Of a DNA stretch of 64,000 nt, positions 1 through 10,479 are shown one piece after another. Source of the DNA: Sugiyamaella lignohabitans (taxonomy: Eukaryota > Ascomycota > Dipodascomycetes > Dipodascales > Trichomonascaceae). Numbering within the stretch: the stretch's first letter is position 1; the number at the start of each line of letters is the position of its first letter. The stretch covers positions 1,364,001-1,428,000 of the forward strand of contig NC_031671.1 in the NCBI RefSeq assembly GCF_001640025.1, written 5' to 3'. The translations under genes and the position numbers were made by a program. The notes beneath the pieces were generated by a model. It had not been told where the DNA came from. It made no database searches and saw only the letters and a list, made by a program, of their open reading frames with translations.

Positions 1-5
1 AGGCA
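1..5. repeat. Possible right terminus of a GC-rich hairpin element cut by the window edge
   Basis: The first five bases match the outer end of the right arm of the GC-rich element that recurs through the window. The base that follows and the C-rich flank also fit other copies. Only five bases are visible, so this is suggestive only. Confidence 0.3.
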
Positions 6-82
6 GTCCCCATCCCGGGAGTTAACCGCAGGGAAAACCCTGCAGGTGGACCCTGCAGGCGGAGATGTAGCGGGAAATGTAG

Positions 83-2059
83 TTATAGGAAGTACTTTTC
101 GCCGGAGAAGGAAATGTGGTTGGCAGTGGCCCAGGTCTCGACGTCGTGGACGAGCTGTTTGGGACCGCAGGCTATGGCCCAGGAGGAGCGTTGTTGGCCG
201 GGAAGTATGAATGTGCTTGTGGATTGGGAGAAGTCGGGTCGGCCGTAGGTAATTGTGATTCGAGCAAACGAGCTTGTAGGGGGTTTTGTCGAGTTGAAGT
301 TGGTGTTTGCTCGGCTGGTATCGGAGAGGTTGGTGTTAGATCGTCGTTTGGATCGTGTGTTGTTGGATGAAGAGGACGACGAGCTGGCGTCGCTGGGGGT
401 GGCAGGTTCCAGTGGAGTGTCGTCGTCGTCATGAGTCGAGGTTGATGACGAAAGTTCAGGGTCTGATTCCACGAGCTCATCGAATTCTATTTCTTCTTCA
501 TAGTCATTGTATCCAGTCGTGCTGGTATTGACACCGCGAGTTCGACCTCCGCTAGCAACAGTGGCTGCTGCTGAAGAGACTGATTTCAGTGCTGAAAGAC
601 CAGAAGAAAGGTTCAAGTTGAACTCATTACCACGGTCCAGAATGTCGCTGTAGACGTTAGAAGAGCTGTTGGGGTTATTACCTGTGATATACACATCGGC
701 AGCACTGATTTCAAGCAGTTCGAGAGCCTTGAGATCAGTTTTGTCACGGGTTATCCAGATAAGACGGTAGGCAATACCCATGGAACTCAGTTCACGAACA
801 AGTGGTGCTGCAAATGACAGTCCTGAACCCCCAGCAAATACTACTACTTTACGAGCTCCATCTCCTACTGCTTTATACCCAACACCCGAATCAGCACCAC
901 CATCCGAACTGGAACTGGTGGATGGACTGAGCTCTTGAGCTATCCTGCTCGCAAACGGTCCTGAAATCGTATAATGAACTCCATTTTGAATAGTGAAGTT
1001 TGTTTTCCGGATCAAAAGTCTGATATTGGCCTCGTCTGATGACAGAGATGCAATGGTATACGGATGAGTAGGCTCAAGCCATGACAAAGGTGACCACAGA
1101 CTTCGTTTACCCAGTCTAATATGCGAACCTGCTGGGAAGTAATCAGGCATTATATCTCGTGGAAGCGTGACTGAATACAGGGTTGGTGATACCTGATAGT
1201 TTTCAATGATGCGAATTGTTCGTGAGGTAAACACTCTATAAAAGGCCTGGCCCAGCAGGATAAATGCCGACCAAAGAGCTAGAAACCCAACTCCTGGACG
1301 AGCATGGAAACTGGCTATTATCAAGAAAACCCATGCCAATGGATAATGGAGCGCGTAAAATAGTCTATAGTATCTTGTTCGAATAGGTCTTAACGAAGTA
1401 ATAAACACCACCAAAAACCCTAGTAGTAACACTACTCCCAGTAAATTATCCACTTTGAGGATCTTGACTGTGGTTCCCTGTCTAATAAAGTATGCTGTGT
1501 ACAGGATCCCATGGAGCGAGCCTGTTAATACAGCACTTCTAGCGATCCATTTATGAAAAGTCAGTAGCTTGACATAATATGTATTAGGTAATGGTGACGG
1601 TTTGAGTGACAAGAACAGAATCAGCGGTACTATTGCGAACGTAATTCTTCCCAACCGTTTTGCCAGTCCATTCAGTGACCCTGTAGCTCCACCAGTAAGT
1701 GATAATAAAGCCACTACCAGGATCCATAATGGCAAAAGGACTAATCTAGGAGATGGTTTGGAGAGTAAATGACCAAGTCTGAATCCCCTTAGCGAAATGT
1801 CCGACAGCTTCCTTGACAGACCTGAAATTCCTCCAGTCAACCCAGACACGCCTGCTCCGGCTGACCTGATGTTTATAGTGTTCGTGACACTTATCCATAC
1901 CATGCCAATTATAGATATCAGCACAAGAATGTACCCATAAGTGATATTAGCATAGTGAGCGCCATGATGGGCGTTTCCACCGGGAATGACAGGACTGGGC
2001 ACCTCGTCGTGATGCCCCTCGTGTCGCGCTTGCAGCACACTCAGCACCACCGCGTCCAT
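83..2059 (-). CDS. AIM14: Ferric reductase / NADPH-oxidase-like membrane protein, AIM14 type
   Basis: The 658-residue protein has a ferric-reductase-type core. Hydrophobic segments lie at about 41-60, 104-123, 138-152, 205-222 and 239-275. Two histidine pairs, H169/H183 and H238/H252, have the 13-residue spacing expected for bis-heme ligands in adjacent helices. An FAD-binding HPYT motif (332-335), a glycine-rich NAD(P)-binding GGSGLSFAAP (410-419) and a C-terminal CGP near 630 complete the oxidoreductase architecture. A Ser/Asp-rich insertion (about 500-590) separates the last two motifs. By family knowledge such proteins pass electrons from NADPH across a membrane to oxygen or metal; Aim14/Yno1 in S. 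cerevisiae makes superoxide in the ER. The start ATG is at 2059 and there is no intron. It could also be a plain ferric reductase paralogue, but the short N-terminus and core spacing favour AIM14. Confidence 0.75.
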   Translation of the reverse strand: MDAVVLSVLQARHEGHHDEVPSPVIPGGNAHHGAHYANITYGYILVLISIIGMVWISVTNTINIRSAGAGVSGLTGGISGLSRKLSDISLRGFRLGHLLSKPSPRLVLLPLWILVVALLSLTGGATGSLNGLAKRLGRITFAIVPLILFLSLKPSPLPNTYYVKLLTFHKWIARSAVLTGSLHGILYTAYFIRQGTTVKILKVDNLLGVVLLLGFLVVFITSLRPIRTRYYRLFYALHYPLAWVFLIIASFHARPGVGFLALWSAFILLGQAFYRVFTSRTIRIIENYQVSPTLYSVTLPRDIMPDYFPAGSHIRLGKRSLWSPLSWLEPTHPYTIASLSSDEANIRLLIRKTNFTIQNGVHYTISGPFASRIAQELSPSTSSSSDGGADSGVGYKAVGDGARKVVVFAGGSGLSFAAPLVRELSSMGIAYRLIWITRDKTDLKALELLEISAADVYITGNNPNSSSNVYSDILDRGNEFNLNLSSGLSALKSVSSAAATVASGGRTRGVNTSTTGYNDYEEEIEFDELVESDPELSSSTSTHDDDDTPLEPATPSDASSSSSSSNNTRSKRRSNTNLSDTSRANTNFNSTKPPTSSFARITITYGRPDFSQSTSTFILPGQQRSSWAIACGPKQLVHDVETWATANHISFSGEKYFL

Positions 2060-2832
2060 AGTGTCTGAATCGTCCTCGTAACCTTAACACATATAAAGTT
2101 ACAGACGAAACCAATCTCCAAATCTACACTGACAACCGATACTATCGCGCGATCTGCAATGCAGCCGTGCACCCCTGTCTCTCACCTCAGTGCTCCCCTC
2201 ACCAGCGGAGCTCTTTCTCGACTGAGACCACTATCACTTAATAATAACACAGTTTCTCAGTTTGTATCAACCGGGAGCTCATCTCAGATCGACCCTCACT
2301 CGTGCATTTACTCACTGTCCCTGCATATACCTTCTGTACTGGCTCGCTAAGTAGCTGACATATAATTATCACTGGGGGAATTCAGAATTCGCGGAACGGG
2401 GTCAGCCTCCGGCGGCTGGGGCTCCGCCCCAGACCCTGTTAGCTCCTCTCGCTCCGCTCGAGTCGTTTCGTCAACGGTCCCGGCCATCTCCTGCGAAGCA
2501 GGAGCAACCAGGGTCTGGGGCGGAGCCCCAGCCGCCGGAGGCGCACCCTATCCCCCAGCAGCAGCCCCTACAACCCCAGTAAGACCAGTCAAGGGTAGAG
2601 TTGTCAGGGGTCGATGGGGCCGGAGAGGGTAGATAGGATTAAGGTTGCATGCGTCATGTGTGTTGATGCACAGTGAGGGGTTGCATGACGCAGGCCCAGA
2701 GTGGCAGGTGTAAGACAAAAACTTTTATTGGATATGGGATATAGTTATTTAAGGAAACGTGTTAGCGAGCGTGAAGAGAACGGGAACGAAGAAAGAGAGA
2801 AGAAGGGTGTGTCCGTGCGACGATCGACGTGC
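2060..2832. other. Intergenic region holding one full GC-rich element
   Basis: This is the 5' flank of the AIM14-like gene and the 3' flank of the secreted-protein gene. Apart from the full element at 2405-2542 no conserved gene was recognised. A 63-codon open frame at 2159-2350 looks like chance. Confidence 0.6.
2405..2542 (-). repeat. GC-rich hairpin element, full copy, minus orientation
   Basis: It has two inverted terminal arms of about 44 bp. The CTCGAG-type inner hairpin is at the left and the TTCGCA-type inner hairpin at the right, with a variable loop between. The left arm carries a small mismatch (GTTAGCTCC) relative to the right arm. The left flank is G-rich and the right flank C-rich. 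Confidence 0.9.
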
Positions 2833-3672
2833 TTAGTAGGTGTAGCAGTAGTCGCTGTAGGTGTCAGTGATGGCACTGGTTACATACTCGGGAGACTTGG
2901 TCACAGTCACGGTGACAGGGATAGGTGCAACTGGAGTGGGAGCAGGAGCGATCTCAGAAGTCGACAAGGGGCTGTAGCCGCAGTCACCGCCCTCGTCTTC
3001 GTCGTCACTGGGAGCACTGACCGTGGCGTAGATGGTGGTGTAGACAGCGTCTTCGGGAACAGGAGCTTCAACAGGGTCCATTGGAGGACCAGAGGGGATG
3101 TGGCTGGCATATTTGCCCAAACCAACGTCGCTGACAAAGTGACGGGCAAGGTTAGCTGCAGAGGTACCAAGGGCTTTGCCTCGGGGGTCGGCAAAGAACG
3201 ACTTGACAGGCTCGGAAACCAAAGGATAGTACTCATTGGCAGTGGAACGGGCGTTTCTAATACCCTTTTGAACATCGAAATCAGTGATATGGGCCTTGAA
3301 GTAGCTGGTGTAAGGAGCGAAACTTGGGCCTCGAGAGAACTCGTCGTAAGCCTTGCTGACTGAGGCAAGATAAGTCGAGGCAACGGCATATGTATCTACG
3401 TTCTCGTTCTCATTACCGAGCTGGATTTCAGCCTGTTGAATGATCTTTTTGAATCCCGGGTAGTCAAGCAAAGCAGTGACGAAGTGTTGAGCCTCGGAAG
3501 AAGCTTGAGCAGCATTGACATTGGGCGACTTGGCATCTGTGAAGGCCCTGACAAGTTGTCTAGAGGCTATGCTGACATAACGGTCCTGGGCTTTGTATTC
3601 ATCAATAGGGTGCTGAGCAGACACTACGGCAGCAGCCAAAGTGGCGTAAAAGATTGATGATAGAGAAACCAT
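2833..3672 (-). CDS. Secreted protein of unknown function
   Basis: The 279-residue protein begins with a clear signal peptide (about 1-19, hydrophobic core followed by SAQ). The body (20-190) is mixed alpha-helical with many Tyr/Phe and no recognised domain. Residues 200-279 are low-complexity, rich in Pro, Thr, Val and Tyr, with an acidic DDEDEGG patch. No hydrophobic C-terminal GPI-addition tail is seen, so it is probably released or retained in the wall by other means. A TATA box lies about 115 bp upstream on the same strand and suggests a regulated, strongly expressed gene. I do not recognise the family. Confidence 0.8.
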   Translation of the reverse strand: MVSLSSIFYATLAAAVVSAQHPIDEYKAQDRYVSIASRQLVRAFTDAKSPNVNAAQASSEAQHFVTALLDYPGFKKIIQQAEIQLGNENENVDTYAVASTYLASVSKAYDEFSRGPSFAPYTSYFKAHITDFDVQKGIRNARSTANEYYPLVSEPVKSFFADPRGKALGTSAANLARHFVSDVGLGKYASHIPSGPPMDPVEAPVPEDAVYTTIYATVSAPSDDEDEGGDCGYSPLSTSEIAPAPTPVAPIPVTVTVTKSPEYVTSAITDTYSDYCYTY

Positions 3673-3783
3673 TTTGTTTTTTAAAAAATAATTCTATTCT
3701 AGCGAGTGAAGTAGAGACTTGAAGTAGAGACTGAAGTGCTTGCTGAATGAAACAGAATGACCCACTGGAGAAATTGGACCACC

Positions 3784-3795
3784 TTTTATATAAAA
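3784..3795 (-). promoter_or_regulatory. TATA box of the secreted-protein gene
   Basis: Read on the minus strand this is TATATAAAA, 112-123 bp upstream of the ATG at 3672, a normal yeast spacing. The surrounding leader is A/T-rich and lacks other ATGs in a favourable position. Confidence 0.6.
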
Positions 3796-3968
3796 GCACG
3801 ACAATTATCAAAAAAAGTAAATCAATTATAATATTTATCCTATAAATATAAATATACTGATTGAGGAAGGTTAACATGCTCAGGGAACCAAATTCTAAGA
3901 TAAGATTCAATGCAATACCCGCAGATGTGAAAAAACTTCCCAATCTGGAAGCTGGGTTGTTTAGTTGT

Positions 3969-6653
3969 CTAGACAGTTGCAAGTAAAGATCTAATGAGAT
4001 TCCTAGTTTGATAAAACTCCTTTTCGATACCGCCCTCAATAATGAGTCTGCCTTCAGCAATTTTGCGGACAGCAACCTTCTCATCGCATACAAGAATACC
4101 TTCAGCTCTGAATTCTGCTCTATGTCCTTGTGCAATTAATCGCTTCTTCAACTCGGCAAGTTTGATATCTCCTACCAGCAAGGGATTCGATCTTGGTGCT
4201 GCTGCCAACTCTAACGCAGTTTGAAGCGGCACAATAGTGATTTCTTTGCTGGTGGTCGAATTGGCTTTAAGAAGTGGCAAGTCTAAATCTAATTTCGCTG
4301 TTTCCTGTTCTTTTTCATCTTTCATATCTTCGTCTTTATCAATTTCCACCACCTCTTTGTCATCTACCTCCATTGAACTGTCTTCTGCTTTGAGTAGTTT
4401 GACACCTTCTGCTGGTGTTTGTTCAGCCTCTTCATTGTCTTTGATTACCAGACGACCGGTGATATGTGCAACAGAGTAATCACCGAGAATCTTCTGCCAA
4501 CTAAGAAGACCTTCCAATTCGGGAGAAATCTTAACATTAAATGCAAAACTGTTGATACTTGCATTGATGGCCTCATTAGCAGTGGCTGTGAATATACCGT
4601 TGGCGGGAATTACTTGTGCCAGAGATTCATATAGTTTTGTCGAGCTGTTTTCATCATTCGATGGGATCATGATGAGTTTTTTAGGTTGAATAAGAGGGAT
4701 TATCATCTTCAATGACCGCTCGTCCGTCAGGCCTTCAAAGTCAATAAAGTCTATGGAGCAGAGAGCAGTTATTTCTTCTGTAGTAGGCACGATTTTCACC
4801 GGTATGATGAGTGATGGCGCCAAGTTATCGGCCTGTCTATCTACATTGCTCTTGCCCCTACCAGGACCCTCGTCTTCTTGATTGTTATTTTTGTTTTTCC
4901 CGTTTCCTTCGTTGTTCCATCCACGTTTACCGCCCATTCGTGATTTACCACGTCCACCACTATTACTCTCGGACTCTGTCTTTTCTACGACTCTGACAAA
5001 ATCATCACTGCGAATAACGTCACCATAGTCATCGACACGTCGTCGTTTTTGAGCAAAGGGGAACATTCGGTTCTTGCCTTTGAGTTGTCTCACATCGTAA
5101 TCATATACATCCTTACCATAGATAAGAATACTGAGATCCATTTGTCCAGTCAGCACCATATCGTCCTCTTCATCTGACGACTCTTCGCTTTCTTCTTGCT
5201 CGAGAATATTCTGGTTTCGCAGCTCAATTGCATTTTGAAGCTCTTCTTTTCGCTGTGCTTCGCGAATAACCTCATTATACTGAGCCAACTCCTCTCCTTC
5301 CAAAGGAAATTCAGTAGGATATGTAATTTGTAATTTCATTGCTAATGAAGCCGTTGATCTGTCGTTTGAAGAGTCTTGCTGTTTGAACCAGTAATCATAC
5401 AACTCACCACTCAAAGTACCAGGACCCGAATTCTCAGTGAGAATTACCGTATTCCTCTCATCCGAGCACAATTTGGCAAAGATAGATCGAGCAAATCCAA
5501 CTTCAAGAGCTTCTCCAGACGCTACAATCACCCGTGGTTTGTCTGTAGAAATGTCTTTTAAGTCACAGGTATAAGTAACATGTCTCGTTTCAAACGGAGT
5601 ATTAGTCTGGGACTCCCATTGATTGATGACAGTTGACGACATCCATTCGATCATGGACGACGCATATGACATGGTACGAGTACCTACGTGAGAATAATAA
5701 ATAAGCGGAATTGACGACAGAGGGTCTCGACTCATATCGGTCCAGAATCCGTCTAGAATAGTGACTAATTCCAGCATTCTTGCGGCACTAGACGTGGGAA
5801 TCAACACACTACCGCCACGATCAATTGTATCACGGATCTGTCGAAGCAGCAAATCTTTTCTGAATTTCAACGGCAGACCCGTGCTCGTGACCTTGGATCC
5901 ACAAATCATTAATGACGGTCGACTCAACGACTCGACCAGTTTACCGTCTTGCTGTAACAGAGCACCATTCAGCAGCGAGTCTCTAGAATGGTTCCAGTCT
6001 ACTGCATATAACACATCCTCTTGATCTTTCTGAATTCTCCAGATGGTTCCTCCCAAAGTATGGCCAGCATTGTGTGCAGTTATTGTCAGACCCTGTAGCT
6101 TTCCCGGAAGAGCCAACGGCTGTGAATATTTCAACGACTGAATCCGATCAAACGCATTATCCACATCAGCCAGAGTCAACAGCACATTCGCACCATTACC
6201 ATTAGCATTTCCATTAGCATTACTATTACCCGCAGCAGAAAACGGACCCAGAAGACCAGCACTACGATACGCATCAATTGTGATCATACGACCCATATTA
6301 ATAACCGGCATTGTAGCGTAAATTGGAATAGAAGCGAGTTCCGGCACCATTTTGTATAAATAGCAAAACGCTCCCAAATGAGAGATTGTAGCATGAGTCA
6401 GCAGAATAATATCAATCGAAGGAGCCAGATTAATAAGATAGTCCAAATCCATTGACAAATCAGCGTTCCAGCCCACATCAACGAGCATTTTGATATTTGG
6501 AGGAAACGTCAGCAACGACTGGTGAACCTGAGCAAGCGAGGCCGACGACCCTGCGGCCGAATCTGCCGTAATCAGCGTGGCACTGGACACCGGCACGGCC
6601 GCAGTCGACGCCAGTCTCTTTCGAGGCGGTTGCAACGGCGTAAACGAGAACAT
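3969..6653 (-). CDS. CFT2: Cleavage and polyadenylation factor subunit CFT2/CPSF100
   Basis: The protein is 894 residues from the ATG at 6653. The longer open frame up to 6734 begins with GTG and lacks an ATG, so I reject it. The N-terminal half is a metallo-beta-lactamase fold followed by a beta-CASP region, and the C-terminus ends in a conserved basic domain. The metal motif HxHxDH of the active paralogue CPSF73 is degenerate here: the segment at 87-92 reads HATISH, with the second His and the Asp replaced. That is typical of catalytically dead CPSF100. Acidic and Gly/Arg/Asn-rich insertions are present (about 480-500 and 560-610). In the CPF complex it partners the CPSF73 nuclease during mRNA 3'-end formation in the nucleus. 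UBC12 lies upstream on the same strand, with a full GC-rich element between them. Confidence 0.9.
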   Translation of the reverse strand: MFSFTPLQPPRKRLASTAAVPVSSATLITADSAAGSSASLAQVHQSLLTFPPNIKMLVDVGWNADLSMDLDYLINLAPSIDIILLTHATISHLGAFCYLYKMVPELASIPIYATMPVINMGRMITIDAYRSAGLLGPFSAAGNSNANGNANGNGANVLLTLADVDNAFDRIQSLKYSQPLALPGKLQGLTITAHNAGHTLGGTIWRIQKDQEDVLYAVDWNHSRDSLLNGALLQQDGKLVESLSRPSLMICGSKVTSTGLPLKFRKDLLLRQIRDTIDRGGSVLIPTSSAARMLELVTILDGFWTDMSRDPLSSIPLIYYSHVGTRTMSYASSMIEWMSSTVINQWESQTNTPFETRHVTYTCDLKDISTDKPRVIVASGEALEVGFARSIFAKLCSDERNTVILTENSGPGTLSGELYDYWFKQQDSSNDRSTASLAMKLQITYPTEFPLEGEELAQYNEVIREAQRKEELQNAIELRNQNILEQEESEESSDEEDDMVLTGQMDLSILIYGKDVYDYDVRQLKGKNRMFPFAQKRRRVDDYGDVIRSDDFVRVVEKTESESNSGGRGKSRMGGKRGWNNEGNGKNKNNNQEDEGPGRGKSNVDRQADNLAPSLIIPVKIVPTTEEITALCSIDFIDFEGLTDERSLKMIIPLIQPKKLIMIPSNDENSSTKLYESLAQVIPANGIFTATANEAINASINSFAFNVKISPELEGLLSWQKILGDYSVAHITGRLVIKDNEEAEQTPAEGVKLLKAEDSSMEVDDKEVVEIDKDEDMKDEKEQETAKLDLDLPLLKANSTTSKEITIVPLQTALELAAAPRSNPLLVGDIKLAELKKRLIAQGHRAEFRAEGILVCDEKVAVRKIAEGRLIIEGGIEKEFYQTRNLIRSLLATV

Positions 6654-6749
6654 TCTCACTCCAGTCTCACCTTTCAATATGTCAATCAGTCTCTCGATCA
6701 AGTTCACGAACTTCAAATATGTGGTCAGCCGCACGCCGGCCCCCTGAGC

Positions 6750-6888
6750 TGCCTCCGGCGGCTGGGGCTCCGCCCCAGACCCTGGTTGCTCCTGCTTCGC
6801 AGGAGATGTCTGGGATCGTGGCGAAACGACTCGAGCGCAGCGAGAGGAGCAGCCAGGGTCTGGGGCGGAGCCCCAGCCGCCGGAGGCA
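6750..6888 (+). repeat. GC-rich hairpin element, full copy, plus orientation
   Basis: Both arms and both inner hairpins are intact. It lies 97 bp upstream of the CFT2 ATG and 37 bp past the UBC12 stop, in a tandem minus-strand gene pair. It could affect UBC12 3'-end formation or the CFT2 promoter. Confidence 0.92.
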
Positions 6889-6924
6889 CACCCCCTGCCA
6901 TGGATTTTGTAGAGAAATTATGTA

Positions 6925-7889
6925 TTATCGGAGAACGTTGTCGAAGGGCTCGCCAGCGACTGAGCGTCCCTGCATCGAGTTTGTGACCTCTTTTTTGAAC
7001 TGTTCGCGGTTCTTTTGCAGGCTGTTGGCAGCGTCTTTGTTGAGCGGGTCCGATGCATTGGGTTCGAGAAATAAATATTGGATACCGATCATGACTGAGT
7101 CCCTGGTGCGGTGTTAGTTTCGTTGCCCATTTCTTTGAAGCTGTAGTAGAATTTCGGACCCAATAAATAGATCTGGCTGGAGATTTTGAGTCGTAAAAAC
7201 GGTCTATTCGAGACTGGTTGAGTCGAAATGAGACCGGTCCAGTTGGTGGACCAGGGTGTACTTACAGGTTGAGAATGGGCTTCCAGTCCTCTCGGAGAAT
7301 GTTCAGGCAGACATTGCCGTCGAGATCGATATTGGGATGGTATATCTTCTGGAGACACTTCACCTTTGGCGGTTCGTGGGGAAAGTTGCCGTTGACACGG
7401 AAGCTGAACTTGAATACACCTCCTTTGTACATGCCCTCGTCGGGCTTTAAAATCATCTTGAAGTTCATGATGTCTTCTGGGTCATCAAATACAGTGGTTA
7501 TAGTCGATGGCAAGGAGAGGTCGCTGAGATCTTTCTGGACCCGGATCTCAGCAGCTGTGATCTTCTTCTTACGGCCGCCAGCGCCGTCTCCGTTCTTGGC
7601 CTCTTCATCCTGCTGTTTCTTAAGACTCCAGATTTTGAGCTACAAGGTAGTTAGTAAACTGGCGGTAAAGGTTGAACACAGTCAGCATTCATATGCGAAT
7701 GGCTATGAAGTGCGAGTCTTGGTTATTCAGATCCTTAGCGCCTCAAGACAGTCAAAACAGATCAAAACAAGTCTGTTTGTAATAACCAACGCGAGTTTCA
7801 ACTGAGTACAACTATGTATATGAATCAATGAAATGAGTGATAAGTCCTGAATCATAAACTGGAAATTTGACATGTCTGGAACTTACCAT
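6925..7889 (-). CDS. UBC12: NEDD8/Rub1-conjugating enzyme UBC12, three exons
   Basis: The exons are 7887-7889, 7266-7639 and 6925-7102 on the minus strand, giving 184 residues (S. cerevisiae Ubc12 has 188). The first exon is only the ATG, followed at once by a GTAAGT donor. Intron 1 (7640-7886) ends CTAACTACCTTGTAG and intron 2 (7103-7265) ends CTAACACCGCACCAG, both with the branch site very close to the acceptor. The basic N-terminus (LKIWSLKKQQ) is the E1-docking segment of Ubc12. HPN is at 102-104 and the catalytic cysteine at 112, in NVCLNILREDWKP. It transfers Rub1/NEDD8 to cullins. Without splicing the product would start internally and lack its N-terminus and C-terminal helices. Confidence 0.93.
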
Positions 7890-8689
7890 GTTGGTGGATA
7901 TCTACAAGTGGTTGTGGGGACAGATCGAAGTCAAGTTCAATAGAACTAAAATACCAGAAGGTATTTCGGTATATTTCAAATAAGAGTGTGAGAAGCCACA
8001 ACAAAGCACACAGCTGTCAGGTCAACAAACCCGTTCTTATGGGTTATACAACAACTGGCACAGGCTGCTTACTTTAATTAGTGATGAATATGGCTACTGA
8101 ATCTAGCTCTGCTGCATACATTTATTTTCATACTGTAACGGTTTGATACAGCCGTGTTAGAGAGAAGGGCCAGAAGGATAATATTGTTCGGTTGTTAGGT
8201 TTAATAAAAACGTGATTATCACAAATGAATAATGGTCGAGAGAAGATATAAATAAAAAAATTCCGTATTGATTTCTTGCAAAGGACCACTGTTTCAATTT
8301 TGTCGAAAGAATTACTGGAGAGTCATGCATCCATAGTAATCAGTTCACTGTCAGGAGTAGTAGTTGTAAATATTGACTTATTATTTAAAATTCGAAAAGA
8401 TCAAAAAGTTCGTAAAAATAGATTTATACCTTTTAATTTTTGAGCTTTAGTACCAGCTTCATCTCCTGAGACCGACTGCGTCAAAACTGCAGCATTCTTG
8501 CTTCTTCTTCTTCGACCCTGCATTACCCCCTGCAGGAACATCAGCGGTGATACTTCCCATCCGACAAACAAAGTTAGCAACTCCCTCAGGAAAAATTAAA
8601 CTATTTTTAATAATTAAGTAAATTTAATATAAAATTGTCAGAAACAAAATCTAAAATCTAAACTAGGTCTATAAATTATTAATCCATGA
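7890..8689. other. Intergenic region, A/T-rich, no gene seen
   Basis: It holds the 5' flank of UBC12 and the 3' flank of the Old Yellow Enzyme gene. It has long A/T runs, mainly after 8200, and no open frame with recognisable protein content. It is one of the few long spacers with no GC-rich element. Confidence 0.6.
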
Positions 8690-9892
8690 CTACTGAGTAG
8701 CAGTCTTGTAATCAAGGTAGCCAGAAACATCTGTAGGCTCTGTAGCATAAAATGTAGATCTATCATAAGGAGTGAGCTCTACCTTCTGCTCAAGACGGTT
8801 AACGAGATCTGGATTAGAGATGAAATATCTTCCAAGTGCAACAATGGTCTTGGAATCTTCCTCAGCGAGCTTCTCAGCATCATGGACAAGTCCACCAGCA
8901 CGAAGAATAATGCCCTGCCAGATATTCCGAGCAAACTCATTGCTGCCAGCAAAATCATCACGATCAACGCTGCCATCTACACGAGGTTCAACAAGATGAA
9001 TATAAGCAAGTCTGTTACCTTCCTGAGCACGCTTCTCAAGCTCGGTGATAATGTAAGACCACTGAGGAATAGGACTCACACCTGGCTCGACCTCGTTAAA
9101 GCTACTCCAAGGAGAAAGTCTGATACTAACTTTCTCAGCACCAACAGCCTCAATTAGAGCATCAACCACCTCTAAAACAAATCTAGCACGGTTCTCAATT
9201 GAACCACCATATTCATCAGTACGACGATTAGTATTCTCATGCAAAAACTGATCTGGGAGATATCTATTATGTTAGTTCAATCCTCTCATACTTATTAATT
9301 TAGTCTAATAAGACACAATGCAATATGTGCTCTTATGACATTTTAAAATGGATACTTACCCATTGGCACCATGGATTTCAACACCAGCAGCTCCCGCTTC
9401 AATAGCGTTCTTAGCAGCCTTGACATAATCCTCAATATATTCCTTGATCTCAGCCTTAGTCAGAGCACGAGGAGTAGCTCCATTCTTTACTGCAACATCA
9501 GAAGCAGATACAAGTCCGGAAGTGATACCCTCTTTCTCGAGGACACTGGGATCAGCAACTCGGCCAATAGCCCAAAGTTGAAGAAATGCGAAAGAGCCCT
9601 TAGCATTAATTTTCGAGTAAACTTGCTTCCAGCCCTCAATTTGCTCCTGAGACCAGATACCAGGAACATTATCGTACCCGCCAGCCTTGGGTGAAATAAC
9701 AGTAGCCTCAGTAATAATAAAAGTACCAGGACGAGAAGCTCTTTGCTCGTAATACTGAGCAAATGCCTTGGGAGGAATATGGTTGGGCGTTCTAAAACGA
9801 GTCAAAGGAGCCATAGCGACTCTGTGCTCGAGGTTAACATTTCCCAACTTAATAGGAGTATAAAGAGCGGGTGTAGTCGAAGTGACAGTCAT
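8690..9892 (-). CDS. Old Yellow Enzyme family FMN-dependent ene-reductase, two exons
   Basis: Exon 1 is 9360-9892 and exon 2 is 8690-9263, giving 368 residues. The 96-bp intron (9264-9359) has a GTAAGT donor and the branch/acceptor CTAACATAATAG, and it splits the Gly codon in HGANGY. The TIM barrel carries the full OYE signature: T31 (MAPLT) and Q105 (flavin contacts), H174 and N177 (substrate-phenol contacts), Y179 (proton donor), then NRRTDEYGGSIENR and a late FISNPDL phosphate-binding segment. It uses NADPH to reduce the C=C bond of alpha,beta-unsaturated carbonyls, usually in stress detoxification. The physiological substrate cannot be read from sequence. Confidence 0.93.
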
Positions 9893-10051
9893 AGTGAAGT
9901 CTGTTTCTTAGAAAAATTGTCTGAAGTGGTTGAATAAATATCGTGATATAATAATATCGCTTTGATTAGCCGCTACTGAAAAGTAGATACTCTTGTAATA
10001 GAATGAATTGAATTGATAAAAAGAAGTTCCACATACTCGAAATTATCTCCA

Positions 10052-10059
10052 TATTTATA
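10052..10059 (-). promoter_or_regulatory. TATA box of the Old Yellow Enzyme gene
   Basis: TATAAATA on the minus strand, about 160 bp upstream of the ATG at 9892. A TATA-type promoter suits a stress-inducible oxidoreductase. Confidence 0.5.
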
Positions 10060-10341
10060 GTATTTTTCACTAATATCAATATGTCAGATCCGGAGCTATG
10101 TTCGCAGTTAGCAGTTACCTAATTCAGACACTTCTCCAAAGAGTCCGCGGCCCACCCGCGATCACCGCGTCCTAACGGCGCGGGGATACACTAAGCACGC
10201 CGTATGCTAACACCCAGCCTAATAAACTCCATTACCAATCCAGCATGGCTTACGAGATCTATGGCGTGCTTAACCTTAAATTTCGTTGGCGTTTATGACA
10301 AAGAGTTCGTTCTATCTCTGTTATTCGCAGGGATGGGGGTG

Positions 10342-10479
10342 TGCCTCCGGCGGCTGGGGCTTCGCCCCAGACCCTGGTTGCTCCTGCTTCGCAGGAGTGG
10401 CTGGGACCGTCGACGGAACGACTCGAGCGCAGCGAGAGGAGCAGCGGGGTCTGGGGCGGAGCCCCAGCCGCCGGAGGCA
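10342..10479 (+). repeat. GC-rich hairpin element, full copy, plus orientation
   Basis: An intact 138-bp copy in the OYE-MCP1 divergent spacer. The hairpin loop in the left arm has TTC instead of TCC, a change that sits in the loop and leaves the stem paired. Confidence 0.92.

Noticed and set aside
2701..3363. A 220-codon plus-strand frame
   Set aside because: It is antisense to the secreted-protein gene, which has a signal peptide and TATA box on the other strand.
6654..6734. A longer CFT2 N-terminus
   Set aside because: The extension begins with GTG, lacks family similarity and lies just before an element; the ATG at 6653 gives the expected start.
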